This document shows, one piece after another, positions 55,583-64,000 of a stretch of DNA of 64,000 nt (position 1 is its first letter; the number at the start of each line of letters is the position of its first letter). The stretch comes from Pseudomonas indica NBRC 103045. GTDB taxonomy: Bacteria > Pseudomonadota > Gammaproteobacteria > Pseudomonadales > Pseudomonadaceae. The stretch lies in assembly GCF_002091635.1 (NCBI RefSeq), contig NZ_BDAC01000014.1, positions 62,001 to 126,000 on the forward strand, written 5' to 3'. Both the position numbers and the translations under genes were made by a program. A model generated the notes under the pieces. The model was not told where the DNA came from. It did no database searches and worked only from the letters and a program-made list of their open reading frames with translations.

Positions 55583-56998
55583 ATGGAAAAGACCCACTGC
55601 CATTACCATTCGGCACAACCCGCGACTTGGCATTGCGTGCCTTGCCAGCGTCATTACGGCGACTGTTGCATCCCGCTGAACGAAGACGCGCCGGAAGAAA
55701 CGCCGGCCTGTCCATTGTGCCGTGACCCGCTGAGCTTTCTCGGTGCGGCCAACACTGCCCAGCCGTTCTGGGAGCGTATCCCGAGTTTCTTTGCGTATGG
55801 CTGTCAGCCCAGCCCGCTGGCTTTCAGTGCGATCCTGGCCCTGGCAAGCCTGTTCATGCCGAGCATCATTCTGCTCTGGATCGCCTTGTTCAGTGTCGCG
55901 ACCAAGTACTTCCACAGTGTGATCGAGGCCAGCAGCCAGGCGGAGAAGACCGCCCCGCACCTGCTGTCGGCGTTCACCGGCGAAGGCTTTTCATTATTCT
56001 TCAAGCAACTGGCAGTGTTCTTCATCGCCATGGCGGCGCTCTGGCTGGCCGCCGACTTCAACAGCGAAGCGCTGTTCTGGGTGGTGAACATCGGCATTCT
56101 GCTGGTCATGCCAGCCAGCATCATTCGTCTGGCGCTGGACAAGACGCTGAGCGCGGCCCTCAGCCCGGATGAGGTGGGGCAGGTGATCAAGGCCATGGGT
56201 TGGCGCTACCTCATTCTCTGCGCCTTCTTATTCATTCTCTGGCAATCGCCGACCTGGGTGACCTACATGCTCTCCCATGGCTTGCCCAAGGTTGTGCTGG
56301 TACCTGTCGCCGCCTTTCTGTTCGGTTATTTCGGCGTGGTGATGTGCGCGATGATGGGTTATGCGGTCTTCCAGTACCAGGGGCCGCTGGGTTACGTGAT
56401 CGCGGATGAGGACGGACAGGCGGCCTTTCCGGCCCCGGAGTACCAGCGCCGCCGTGCCCTGGCCGAAGCCGAGATCAGGGTCAAGGAAGGGCAGAGTCCG
56501 CAGGCATTGGAAACCCTCGCCCAAGCCTTACAGCGGACCCCGGACGATCTCAAGTTGAACGAGCGCTACCACCAGTTGCTGTTCGGCCTCAATGCACGGG
56601 AGCGCTGTCTGCATCACTTGGCGCATTACCTGCCGCAGGCTGCACGGATGAGCCCGGCGCTGGCCGCAACCGCTTTGCTCAACGCGCGCCAGTTGAAGCC
56701 GGATTATCTGCCGGATGATGCGCTGGTCTGCGAGAAGGTGGCCGGCGCGCTTCTGGAGCGGCACAAGACGCGCGAAGGCCTGAGCCTGTTGCGCAACCTG
56801 CACCAGCGCTTCCCTGACTATCCGCACATTCCCAGGGCCTATCTCCTGGCTGCTCGTGGCTTTGCCGAAGGGCTCGGGCAAGTCGAGCCGGCGCAGAAGC
56901 TGCTCGCGTTCGTCCGCATGCGTTACCCGGACTCGCCGTTGGGAGCAGACATCGCCGCCCTGGAGGCGACTTTGTCGCGTCTAGCCGCCAAGGTGTGA
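55583..56998 (+). CDS. Membrane protein with N-terminal Cys/His cluster and TPR-like tail
   Basis: This 471-aa protein is of unknown function. Residues 1-55 hold a B-box/zinc-ribbon-like cluster (CHYH, WHCVPC, YGDCCI, CPLC). About 75-280 contain five to six hydrophobic segments (SAILALASLFMPSIILLWIA, LAVFFIAMAALWLAA, WVVNIGILLVMPASIIRLAL, YLILCAFLFILW, VVLVPVAAFLFGYFGVVMCA). The C-terminal 170 residues are helical with TPR-like pairs (LETLAQALQRTPDDLKLNE, EGLSLLRNLHQRFPDYPHI). The ATG at 55583 was chosen for the Cys cluster. Monocistronic after the pnp terminator. Confidence 0.82.
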   Translation: MEKTHCHYHSAQPATWHCVPCQRHYGDCCIPLNEDAPEETPACPLCRDPLSFLGAANTAQPFWERIPSFFAYGCQPSPLAFSAILALASLFMPSIILLWIALFSVATKYFHSVIEASSQAEKTAPHLLSAFTGEGFSLFFKQLAVFFIAMAALWLAADFNSEALFWVVNIGILLVMPASIIRLALDKTLSAALSPDEVGQVIKAMGWRYLILCAFLFILWQSPTWVTYMLSHGLPKVVLVPVAAFLFGYFGVVMCAMMGYAVFQYQGPLGYVIADEDGQAAFPAPEYQRRRALAEAEIRVKEGQSPQALETLAQALQRTPDDLKLNERYHQLLFGLNARERCLHHLAHYLPQAARMSPALAATALLNARQLKPDYLPDDALVCEKVAGALLERHKTREGLSLLRNLHQRFPDYPHIPRAYLLAARGFAEGLGQVEPAQKLLAFVRMRYPDSPLGADIAALEATLSRLAAKV

Positions 56999-57201
56999 TC
57001 TCTGCATTTCTTGCAATTTGCACGTGTGCCAGGGACCCAACATGCAATCTGCATGGAATCACTTTCGCTTGTCTTGCGTAACTTATTGATTTTAATGGAT
57101 TAAATTATAGCACATAGTTGGCATGTGCCTTGCGAAATACTCCTTGAGACTGCAGCGGAGGACGGCTGCAGATTCCCAAAAGAGAACAGGAGTAGATCGT
57201 T

Positions 57202-57576
57202 ATGAAACAGCCTTTCAACAAATTGGCCTTCGCCACTGTTGCTGCTACTGCCCTGAGCCTGTCGCTGAGTCATGTCGCGTTTGCGCAGTCGGACGAATCG
57301 CCTCGCGCTCAGCCGGCCGTGTTGGCCGCCAACGAGACCATCGAAAAGGCCGAAGATGCGGTCTCCGATACCTGGATTACCAGCAAAGTGAAGTCTGCGT
57401 TCATCGCCGACAGCAGCTTGAGCGGTATGGATATCAAGGTTGAAACCAAGCAGGGCGTCGTTTCCCTGTCCGGCGTGGTCGGCAGCGATGCCGAGCGCGA
57501 TCTGGCCATCGAGAAGGCCAAGAGCATCAAGGGCGTCGTCGATGTCGCCGCCGATGGCCTGAAGACCGCCGATTGA
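57202..57576 (+). CDS. Periplasmic BON-domain protein (OsmY-like)
   Basis: This 124-aa precursor has the signal peptide [22 protein letters not shown], then one BON domain (about 50-118, [40 protein letters not shown]). BON proteins bind membranes or phospholipids, and OsmY-like members are osmotic/stationary-phase induced. AACAGGAG precedes the ATG. An AT-rich stretch at 57080-57112 probably contains the promoter. Followed by a csbD gene, suggesting a joint envelope stress unit. Confidence 0.92.
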   Translation: MKQPFNKLAFATVAATALSLSLSHVAFAQSDESPRAQPAVLAANETIEKAEDAVSDTWITSKVKSAFIADSSLSGMDIKVETKQGVVSLSGVVGSDAERDLAIEKAKSIKGVVDVAADGLKTAD

Positions 57577-57620
57577 CCGGAGTCCCGGCAGGGCCAACTG
57601 CCGCAGGACGAGGAGGAACC

Positions 57621-57818
57621 ATGAACGCCGATGTCATTCAAGGCAAATGGAAACAATTGACGGGCCGCATCAAGGAGCGATGGGGCAATCTCACCGACGA
57701 TGATCTGGATGTCGCTGAAGGACACAGCGATTATCTGGTCGGCAAACTGCAGGAACGCTACGGCTGGAGCAAGGAGCGCGCTCAGGACGAGTTGCGCGAC
57801 TTCAGTAGCCGCCTGTAG
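57621..57818 (+). CDS. CsbD-family stress protein
   Basis: This 65-aa hydrophilic protein has the CsbD/YjbJ layout: [25 protein letters not shown] and [21 protein letters not shown]. Members are abundant in general stress response; molecular role unknown. The ATG at 57621 has GAGGAGG upstream. It lies 44 bp after the BON gene, likely co-transcribed. Confidence 0.93.
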   Translation: MNADVIQGKWKQLTGRIKERWGNLTDDDLDVAEGHSDYLVGKLQERYGWSKERAQDELRDFSSRL

Positions 57819-57911
57819 GCGCTTTCCAGTAGGGCGGACCAGGTTGCGGTCGCTGTTTCATGGCCGGTGTCCTCAACCGGTCCGTTCTACGTCTTCCGAT
57901 AGGAAAGCAGG

Positions 57912-57942
57912 CGAAGCCCCGGCCCCGCAGGTCGGGGCTTCG
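57912..57942. terminator. Terminator between csbD and rhomboid gene
   Basis: CGAAGCCCCGGCC/GGTCGGGGCTTCG with a CCGCA loop, placed between convergent genes. T-tracts are poor. Confidence 0.65.
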
Positions 57943-57946
57943 TCGT

Positions 57947-59398
57947 TCAACGGGCCAGATGCTGCTGGTAGAGGGTGATTTGGCGGGTCTGTTCGGCTTC
58001 GGGATAGACGCTTCGGAGAAACTGGCCCAGCTCGGCGATGCCGCGCAGGTCTTTGCGCTGGCCCAGCAGCTTGGCCAATTGCAGCGTCAGCAGTGGGAGC
58101 TGGCTCGGATGGCGGGAATGCTGGCACAGCCGGCGCCAGGCGGCGAGGGCACGGGGGCCATCGGCGCCCCGTAGCAATCCCTGAAGGAGATGAAGCTGCA
58201 CGCCAGGATGTCGTAGCAGGCGCTGTTCCGGTACCTGGCTGTCGTCGCCCAGACGCTGCAACAAGGGAAGGCCAGTGCCGGGCGGCAAGGCGAAAACCTG
58301 CTTGAGTAGGGCGGTCATGAGGGCCGCGTCCTGCCGACTCTTGGCAACCGGATAGAGTCTCTCCAACAGCTCTTGCCGACCCGGATAGCGGCTCAGCAGA
58401 TCGAGACCGCGAGAGGCGGCCTGCTCCAGAGCGAAACGGCCGATCGCCTGATCCAGTGCGGCGAGTTCCCGCTTGAAGGGCGCGTCGGGGTCTTCCTTGT
58501 GCAGATAGGCTTCGTCGACCTTCAGTCGGCCGACCAGACGCGGCAGCCAGATCGACAGGAAGCCAGCTCCCAGGCCGCCGAGGTGTGCGTAGTAGTTGAC
58601 GTTGTCGTCGGCCAGCAGCAGGCCGTACAGCTCCTTGCCCATCCAGACCGGCAGAATCCACAGCGCCGGTGCGCGGAAGTAGCCGAACATCGGCCCGAGC
58701 CAGTAGAAGAAGTTGATCCGGCGCAGGCCATAGACGCCGAGGTACATGCCCATCAACCCGGAGATCGCCCCCGAGGCGCCGACTCCGGTGACCCACACCG
58801 GGTCCATGACCCACCAGAGCAGATGCGAGGCGACGCCGCTGAGCAGGTAAAGGCCGAGGTAGAGCCAGCGGCCCAGGGCGATTTCCAGGGCGAAACCAAA
58901 GATGAACAGGAAGATCATGTTACCCAGCAGGTGATCGAAGCTGCCGTGCAGGAACATGGCGCCGAACAAGCCCTGGACGCTGAACTTCGCCGGGATGAAG
59001 CCGAAGCGCATGCTGCTGACTTTGTCGCGTTCGGCTTCGACTTTCCGGCGTGCGGCCTGCCAGTCGGTATCGGCTTGGTAGGCCGGCTCGTGATGCAGGC
59101 GGTTTTCGAACTGCAGGTCACTGAGGATCAGGCCGGCGAGGTCACTCCGACGCATGGCGGCGAGGGCGCGCTGCTCGTCCGCTTCCAGTTTGCGACGGGA
59201 GCCGAAGTCGTCGAGAAAAAGGGTCCGCTCGCGATTGAGCAGACCAGCGTCGAGATACGCCTCGATGGCTGTTTCCCAGCGCTGCTCGTCACCGCCCTGG
59301 TAGCCGAAATAGATCAGCACGTTGAGCAGGATCAGCAGCAGGGTCATGACTGGCGGTTTCTTCCAGTCGAGCGGGTGTTCTGCGGGGAGGATGAGCAC
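57947..59398 (-). CDS. Rhomboid-family intramembrane serine protease
   Basis: This 483-aa protein has an N-terminal TM (about 18-35), a soluble insertion (about 40-140), then a rhomboid core with FGAMFLHGSFDHLLGNMIFLF (His and Asn), the nucleophile Ser in GASGAISGLMGMYLG and the catalytic His in YYAHLGGLGAGF. The C-terminal 170 residues are soluble and helical, perhaps protein-binding. A GTG start at 59398 with AAGGACG upstream. The substrate is unknown. It lies in a minus-strand cluster with two DUF2845 proteins and a DUF748 protein, 21 bp after the first DUF2845 gene. Confidence 0.9.
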   Translation of the reverse strand: MLILPAEHPLDWKKPPVMTLLLILLNVLIYFGYQGGDEQRWETAIEAYLDAGLLNRERTLFLDDFGSRRKLEADEQRALAAMRRSDLAGLILSDLQFENRLHHEPAYQADTDWQAARRKVEAERDKVSSMRFGFIPAKFSVQGLFGAMFLHGSFDHLLGNMIFLFIFGFALEIALGRWLYLGLYLLSGVASHLLWWVMDPVWVTGVGASGAISGLMGMYLGVYGLRRINFFYWLGPMFGYFRAPALWILPVWMGKELYGLLLADDNVNYYAHLGGLGAGFLSIWLPRLVGRLKVDEAYLHKEDPDAPFKRELAALDQAIGRFALEQAASRGLDLLSRYPGRQELLERLYPVAKSRQDAALMTALLKQVFALPPGTGLPLLQRLGDDSQVPEQRLLRHPGVQLHLLQGLLRGADGPRALAAWRRLCQHSRHPSQLPLLTLQLAKLLGQRKDLRGIAELGQFLRSVYPEAEQTRQITLYQQHLAR

Positions 59399-59419
59399 GG
59401 GACGTCCTTGTGCGGTCGA

Positions 59420-59722
59420 TCAGTTGCCGCGCTTGCTGTCGATCTTCACCAGCCGGTTGGCCTCGAAGCGCAGGTAGTGGTACATGCCATTGCGCGGGCC
59501 ATAGACCCATTCTTCGACCGGCACCTCCTGTCGGTAGCCGTAGTCGTCGAGTTTTTCGCGATAGCCGAGGAAGGCCGTACTGGCCGGTTCGCCGCATTTG
59601 CTACGGACTTCACTGGTGGTGTCGTCAAGGCTGATCAGGTTGCTATCGCAGCGCAGCGTGGAGGAGGCATGGGCGCTGCCTGCCAACAGGAGCAGGGCGA
59701 GAAGGCAAAAGCGGATGTTCAC
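59420..59722 (-). CDS. DUF2845 secreted protein, copy 1
   Basis: This 100-aa precursor has signal peptide MNIRFCLLALLLLAGSAHA, then LRCDSNLISLDDTTSEVRSK, CGEPAS, EEWVYGPRNGMYHYLRFEAN and LVKI. The two Cys are likely disulfide-bonded in the periplasm. It shares pattern R-C-x-S-x-L-I/V-S-L-x-D and E-W-x-Y-G-P-x-N-G-M with the neighbour at 59780-60073. Function unknown; the fold resembles small outer-membrane-assembly domains such as BamE in the 'V..KCGEP' turn (inference). Confidence 0.88.
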   Translation of the reverse strand: MNIRFCLLALLLLAGSAHASSTLRCDSNLISLDDTTSEVRSKCGEPASTAFLGYREKLDDYGYRQEVPVEEWVYGPRNGMYHYLRFEANRLVKIDSKRGN

Positions 59723-59779
59723 GAAAGCGTCCCTGGCGGTGCATGACGGGCGCCAGCCTACACCGGCGCCGTCGCACTG

Positions 59780-60073
59780 TCAGCGGCTGCGCCGGGTTTC
59801 GATGCGGATCAGGCGGTTTCCTTCGAAGGTCAGGATGTACAGCATGCCGTTGTTCGGGCCGTAGGCCCATTCTTCCATCTTGAACTCGCGGCGATCGTAT
59901 TCGCCCAGCGTATAGCCGACCAGATCGCGATGCGCCGGCTCGCCGCACTTTTGCTGTACTTCGAAAGCCCGGTCGCCGAGGCTGACCAGTTTGCTGCCGC
60001 AGCGCATGGTCTCGGCTTGGGCGGGGGCGGCGACCAGCACCAGCAGGCAGAGGAAGAAAGCGCGTTGCATCAT
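59780..60073 (-). CDS. DUF2845 secreted protein, copy 2
   Basis: This 97-aa precursor has signal MMQRAFFLCLLVLVAAPAQA, then MRCGSKLVSLGDRAFEVQQK, CGEPAH, EEWAYGPNNGMLYILTFEGN. It is a paralogue of the preceding gene. The ATG at 60073 lies one base after the stop of the DUF748 gene. A GTG at 60082 would overlap that gene by 8 bp, so translation is probably coupled either way. Function unknown. Confidence 0.87.
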   Translation of the reverse strand: MMQRAFFLCLLVLVAAPAQAETMRCGSKLVSLGDRAFEVQQKCGEPAHRDLVGYTLGEYDRREFKMEEWAYGPNNGMLYILTFEGNRLIRIETRRSR

Positions 60074-60074
60074 G

Positions 60075-62978
60075 TCATTCACTGTCCAGGTGTAGAGGGG
60101 TGGAAACCCGTCCGTCAGTTTCCGCTTCGCCGGTGCTCACGTCGAGCAGGTAGATGCGTTCGTCCTCCAGCCCACCCTGGTCCACCAGGTATTCCTTGAT
60201 ATGAGAGGCCCGGGCCTGAGCCAACTGCCGCAACAGCAACTGGCTCTGGCTCCAGGAGGCGAGGACGCCATCGCGCAACCGGCGCGCACGTTCTTCGCTG
60301 TCCAGCTCAGCCCATTCGGCTGGGGGCTGCTGTTTCAGGCGGGCACGGTAGATGCCCTCCAGCAACGGGCCCTTTTCATCTTCCGGAACGACCAACTGGT
60401 CGGCATCGGCGGGCACCTTGTCGCCGCGCCGCTGGAGAACTTTGTAATAGGTGCTGCGGTATTCCCGCTCCAGACGCTGTTCAGCCAGGTGTGGCCCATC
60501 GCTGGCTATAGCGCTCAAGCCTTCGACTTCCAGGCGCAACGCCGGCCGCTTTTTCAAGGCATCGGCCAAGGTGTCCAGCGTCTTGCGAGCTTCGTCGTCC
60601 AGTGCCGGGCTGCCGGCGGCGAAGCTGACCTGGCTGAGGTCTGCGTCGCTGCCGCCGACCAGCCCGGCGACGAACTTGAACGGTGCCTGGGCCGCTCGCA
60701 GCACCAGATTGCGCAGGGTCTGCCAGACGATCGGCATGACCCGGAACTGAGGATTGTTGAGGTCGCCCTTGACCGGCAGGGCAATATCGATCTTGCCTTC
60801 GGTGTCTTTCAGCAGCGCAACGGCGAGGCGCACCGGCAGGTCCACTGCGTCGGGGCTGTCGACCCGCTCACCGAGCTGCAGTTGCTCCAGCACCACGCGG
60901 TTTTCGGCGTTCAGTTGGCCTTTCTCGATGCGGTAATGCAGGTCCAGGTTGAGGCGGCCCTTGCGGATGCGGTAGCCGGCGAACTTGCCGGAATAGGGCG
61001 TCAAGGTAGTCAGTTCGACCCGCTTGAAGCTGGTCTGGATGTCCAGCTTCTCCAGCGGATCGAACGGCGTCAGGCTGCCCTGGATGCTCACCGGGGCGTA
61101 GCGATCCACCCGGCCCTTCACCTCGACCTTCGCGGGCAGCGACTGGCGGTTGTCGAGGGTGCCGATGCGGCCGTTGAGCTGCTGGATCGCCGTGGCAAAA
61201 CTCGGGGTCAGGCTGAAGTCGGCGAAGTTGGCCGAACCGTCGGCAATGACGATCTCACCGATGCGAATGCCCAGGGGCTTTGCCGGCGATGGCTGAGTCG
61301 CCACCGCGTTCGCCGGGGCCGGGCTGTCCGGCTGCGGGATCAGCAGCTCCTTGACGTTAGTGCTGAGGTCTTCGTTGATGATGAAACGCGCATAGGGCTG
61401 GGCCAGGTCCACCTTGGCGATGGTGAGCTGGTCACCGTGGCGATAGTCCAGCCCTTCGAGGGACAGTTGGCGCCATTTGAGGAAGTCGCGTTCTTTCACC
61501 GTGTCCAGGGTGTGCAACTGGTGAACTTCGGCCCGTCCGGTGACGCTGAAGGCCAGCGGTTCGGTGCTTTTCAGGTCGACGTTCAGGTCGCTGCCGAGCA
61601 GGCCGCTGCGCAGTTCCAGGCGAACGAATGGTGCCAGGTAGGCCTGGGCGATACGCAGGTCGATATCACGGGTGGAAACCTTGAGCTGGGCGCTCACCGG
61701 GCTCAATCGGACGTTGCCTTCCGCCTGGAGCTGGCCCTGGCGACCGAGGCCGGTATCCAGCTTGAGGGCGAACGGCGATTGCCCGAGGCTATCGAAATCG
61801 CGCACATCGACGTTGAGCGGGCCGAGGTCGAGCGTGACCTCGTCCTTGGGCACCCGGTCGGCCAAATGAGCGCGGTAGTTGCGTAACTGGGCATCGCGCA
61901 GCAGCACCTGCCAGGGCTTGCCGGGTTCATTGGCTGGCGTGCCGTTGGCCTCGGCGGGAGCGGTCTTTCCGGGGCGGTCGGCAAACAGCTTCTGCCAGTC
62001 CAATTGTCCATCGGCTTCGCGGGCGGCCCAGGTTTCCAGGCCCTGGCTGCGGACCTGGCCGATCACCACCTGCTGCTTCGCCAGATCCACCGAGGTCTGG
62101 GCCACGTCCAGGCGCTCCAGGCGCAGCAGTGGACGGTCGTCCGCCGTCTTGATGGCGAAGGGGGCCAGGGCTAGCTGGAGGTTATCCAACCGCGCCTGGG
62201 TGGTTTTGGCGAGGTTCACCCGGTAGTCCGTGCTCAGGCTGAGCGTGCCCTTTTCCAGCGCAAGGGGAACGGCATCCTGCACGTAGGGCCAGAAACCCTT
62301 CATGTCGAGATCGGTCACCTTGAGCGCGCCGCTGGAGGCCAGCGGAACGAGGCTGATCTGACCCTTCCAGTCGATCCGCCCACCGCGCGGACCGGTAGCG
62401 ACCAAGGTCATGTCGGCGTTGTCGTCGGGCAGCGTGCTGAGGTTATGCAGCTCGAAATCCAGCGAATCGTAGAGGAATTCGATGGGCTCGCTCGGGCGCA
62501 GGTCCTGGAAATGCAGGCGCCCGCGTGCCAGTTGGATGCGGCCGACCCGCAACGGGAAGGGTTCCGACGCCGGTTCTTCGGCCTTGGGTTCGGTGCCGGC
62601 GGGCAAGACGAACAGTTGCATCAGGTTCAGGCGGCCGTCCTTGGCGAACAGGACATCGGCGCTCAGGCTGTCCAGTTCGATGTCCGCCAGGTGCAGGGCG
62701 CCGCTCCAGAGGCTGTCTGCCTGCAAATTCAGGTACAGGCGCTGGAATGCCAGGGGTTCGCTGCCGGCTTCGCCGATGCGCAGGCCCCAGAGGGTCAACT
62801 CCAGGCTGAATGGATTGAACTCCAGACGCTCCAGCCGGCTGGGTACGCTGGCGTACTGGGCCAATTGCTGGTTGATCAGGTGCAGCGCCACCCCGGGCAG
62901 GATCAGAAAGCCGATCAGGCTGTACAGCAGGACGGCGATCACCAGTCCGCCGAGGGTGCGTTTCAATCCTTTGGTCAT
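60075..62978 (-). CDS. DUF748 AsmA-like envelope protein
   Basis: This 967-aa protein is anchored by an N-terminal TM (about 6-32, TLGGLVIAVLLYSLIGFLIL). The large periplasmic portion has repeated beta-strand patterns of the AsmA/DUF748 type (LERLEFNPFSLELTLWGLRI, LRLERLDVAQTSVDLAKQQV, IVIADGSANFADFSLTP, YRIRKGRLNLDLHYRIEKGQ). The C-terminus looks OmpA-like (VSFAAGSPALDDEARKTLDT, ALRLEVEGLSA). Related proteins are thought to bridge lipids or help outer-membrane biogenesis. The frame is open to a GTG at 63023; I prefer the ATG at 62978, before the basic TM start. Confidence 0.88.
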   Translation of the reverse strand: MTKGLKRTLGGLVIAVLLYSLIGFLILPGVALHLINQQLAQYASVPSRLERLEFNPFSLELTLWGLRIGEAGSEPLAFQRLYLNLQADSLWSGALHLADIELDSLSADVLFAKDGRLNLMQLFVLPAGTEPKAEEPASEPFPLRVGRIQLARGRLHFQDLRPSEPIEFLYDSLDFELHNLSTLPDDNADMTLVATGPRGGRIDWKGQISLVPLASSGALKVTDLDMKGFWPYVQDAVPLALEKGTLSLSTDYRVNLAKTTQARLDNLQLALAPFAIKTADDRPLLRLERLDVAQTSVDLAKQQVVIGQVRSQGLETWAAREADGQLDWQKLFADRPGKTAPAEANGTPANEPGKPWQVLLRDAQLRNYRAHLADRVPKDEVTLDLGPLNVDVRDFDSLGQSPFALKLDTGLGRQGQLQAEGNVRLSPVSAQLKVSTRDIDLRIAQAYLAPFVRLELRSGLLGSDLNVDLKSTEPLAFSVTGRAEVHQLHTLDTVKERDFLKWRQLSLEGLDYRHGDQLTIAKVDLAQPYARFIINEDLSTNVKELLIPQPDSPAPANAVATQPSPAKPLGIRIGEIVIADGSANFADFSLTPSFATAIQQLNGRIGTLDNRQSLPAKVEVKGRVDRYAPVSIQGSLTPFDPLEKLDIQTSFKRVELTTLTPYSGKFAGYRIRKGRLNLDLHYRIEKGQLNAENRVVLEQLQLGERVDSPDAVDLPVRLAVALLKDTEGKIDIALPVKGDLNNPQFRVMPIVWQTLRNLVLRAAQAPFKFVAGLVGGSDADLSQVSFAAGSPALDDEARKTLDTLADALKKRPALRLEVEGLSAIASDGPHLAEQRLEREYRSTYYKVLQRRGDKVPADADQLVVPEDEKGPLLEGIYRARLKQQPPAEWAELDSEERARRLRDGVLASWSQSQLLLRQLAQARASHIKEYLVDQGGLEDERIYLLDVSTGEAETDGRVSTPLHLDSE

Positions 62979-63068
62979 AAGCGACGTCAACCATCCGCCG
63001 AAAAAGTGCTTGGAGTATGGCACGGACGTCAGGTTCCTTTGTGTGACGACCTCCCTTTCGCGTCGCGC

Positions 63069-64000
63069 TCAGAAGCGCAGAACCAAGGTCTTCAAGGGCG
63101 GCTTGCCATCCTGCGAGGGGAAGTCGGCGGCGGGCGCCAGCACCTCCCATTCCCGGGCCGTGCGACCCTGCTTGGCGGCACAGCGCAGCACCTGGTCGCG
63201 CCACTCGGCCAGCGGGACTTTCGCCAGGTTGTTGCAGCAGACCAGCACACCGTCGTCGGCGGTCGCGAGCAGCGCCGGTTTCAGCAGGCTCTGGTAGTCG
63301 CGCAGCAGATCGACGGTGCCGAAGGCACTTTTCGCCCAGGCTGGCGGATCGAGGAAGACCAGATCGAAGCGACGCTCATCCAGATGCGGATAGCTGGGCA
63401 GGCGCTGGCCATGGCGGCGGGAAATCGGCAACCCGGCCAACTGGCGGATCGCCGGGAAGTAGTCGGACTGGATGAAGCGCATCGGCGCCAGGTCCGGGTT
63501 GAGCGCGGCATTTTCCCGGCCGACCGCCAGGTTGCCCTCGGCGAAGTCCAGGTTCCAGACCTCGCGCGCACCGCCTGCCGCGGCGCAGAGACCGACGCCG
63601 CAGGTATAGGCGAACAGGTTGAGCACCGAGCGGCCTGCGCTGTTCGCCTTGACCCAGCCGCGTGCGTTGCGCAGATCGAGGAAGAGCAGCGGGTCCTGTC
63701 CGGCGTGCCGCCCGCGCACCCGATAATTCAGGCCCCACTCATGGCCGACGAGGTCGTCCAGGGCCTCGGCGTCCGCTCGATGGCTGGTGGCGCTGCGGTC
63801 GATCCGTGAGTTGCCGCCGGAGCGGTCGTTGTAGACCAGCAACAGCTTGTCGCCGAGGAATTCAGCGACGATGGCCTCCAGTTCGGGCAGCCGGGCCTGA
63901 TCGAGCGGTTGATGGAAACTCTGCACCAGCAACTGCGGGCCGTAGCGGTCGAGGGTGAGGCCGGGCTCGCCCTCCTGGCTGCCATGGAACAGGCGGTAGC
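63069..64000 (-). CDS. RlmI-like SAM-dependent rRNA methyltransferase, N-terminus missing
   Basis: About 310 C-terminal codons are present; the gene enters from the right edge. RLFHGSQEGEPGLTLDRYGP resembles the end of the PUA-like region of RlmI/RlmK-type enzymes. The methyltransferase core has VLNLFAYTCGVGLCAAAGGA (SAM loop), VWNLDFAEGNLAVGRENA and FDLVFLDPPAWAKS (DPP motif). The C-terminus is KPPLKTLVLRF. The family makes m5C1962 or related marks in 23S rRNA. The catalytic Cys of RlmI corresponds to VLVCCNNLAKVPL. Confidence 0.88.
   Translation of the reverse strand, partial: YRLFHGSQEGEPGLTLDRYGPQLLVQSFHQPLDQARLPELEAIVAEFLGDKLLLVYNDRSGGNSRIDRSATSHRADAEALDDLVGHEWGLNYRVRGRHAGQDPLLFLDLRNARGWVKANSAGRSVLNLFAYTCGVGLCAAAGGAREVWNLDFAEGNLAVGRENAALNPDLAPMRFIQSDYFPAIRQLAGLPISRRHGQRLPSYPHLDERRFDLVFLDPPAWAKSAFGTVDLLRDYQSLLKPALLATADDGVLVCCNNLAKVPLAEWRDQVLRCAAKQGRTAREWEVLAPAADFPSQDGKPPLKTLVLRF

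Noticed and set aside
57080-57112. AT-rich stretch as a replication origin
   Set aside because: No DnaA-box cluster and no origin-linked genes nearby; a promoter is simpler.

Overview
The window comes from a gamma-proteobacterium of the genus Pseudomonas, probably close to the P. aeruginosa group. This rests on gene order (smpB, ratA-rnfH, bamE, fur, recN, grpE-dnaK-dnaJ, dapB, carAB, greA, yhbY, rlmE-ftsH, folP-glmM-tpiA-secG, tRNA-Leu, tRNA-fMet, rimP-nusA-infB-rbfA-truB-rpsO-pnp), on protein sequences such as a 134-residue Fur, and on the ANDDNY-type tmRNA tag. I cannot fix the species.

Positions 1-10300 are accessory DNA abutting the tmRNA gene. From the left edge they hold a cut-off gene of unknown function, a divergent XRE regulator plus ImmA/IrrE metallopeptidase pair, and an uncharacterised helical-repeat protein. 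Next comes a tightly coupled four-gene recombination module (72-aa protein, DUF2924 protein, large serine recombinase, HTH protein), then a GNAT/DUF1778 toxin-antitoxin pair. A composite repeat follows, then a 3' fragment of a second HTH gene, an ohr-gpx-ohrR peroxide-defence operon with a divergent aldo/keto reductase, and a second copy of the repeat. The pattern 'HTH-gene tail, cargo, repeat' occurs twice in a row, which suggests successive integrations of related elements beside ssrA.

Positions 10400-23750 hold ssrA, a large hybrid sensor kinase and three tandem paralogous genes for tiny secreted proteins. They also hold a lactate-use locus: LldR diverges from an lldP-lldE-lldF-lldG-dld operon across a long palindromic operator. 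No FMN-type LldD is visible.

Positions 23800-55500 are conserved core: trans-translation (SmpB), iron control (Fur), outer-membrane assembly (BamE), DNA repair (RecN), heat-shock chaperones with two well-matched sigma-32 promoters, lysine and carbamoyl-phosphate synthesis, FtsH, folate, cell-wall precursor and glycolysis genes, protein export (SecG), two tRNAs, and the nusA-infB-pnp transcription/translation/RNA-decay cluster.

Positions 55500-64000 hold less characterised envelope and stress genes. These are a Cys-rich membrane TPR protein, BON and CsbD stress proteins, a rhomboid protease, two DUF2845 secreted paralogues, an AsmA-like DUF748 protein, and the C-terminal part of an RlmI-type methyltransferase that runs off the right edge.
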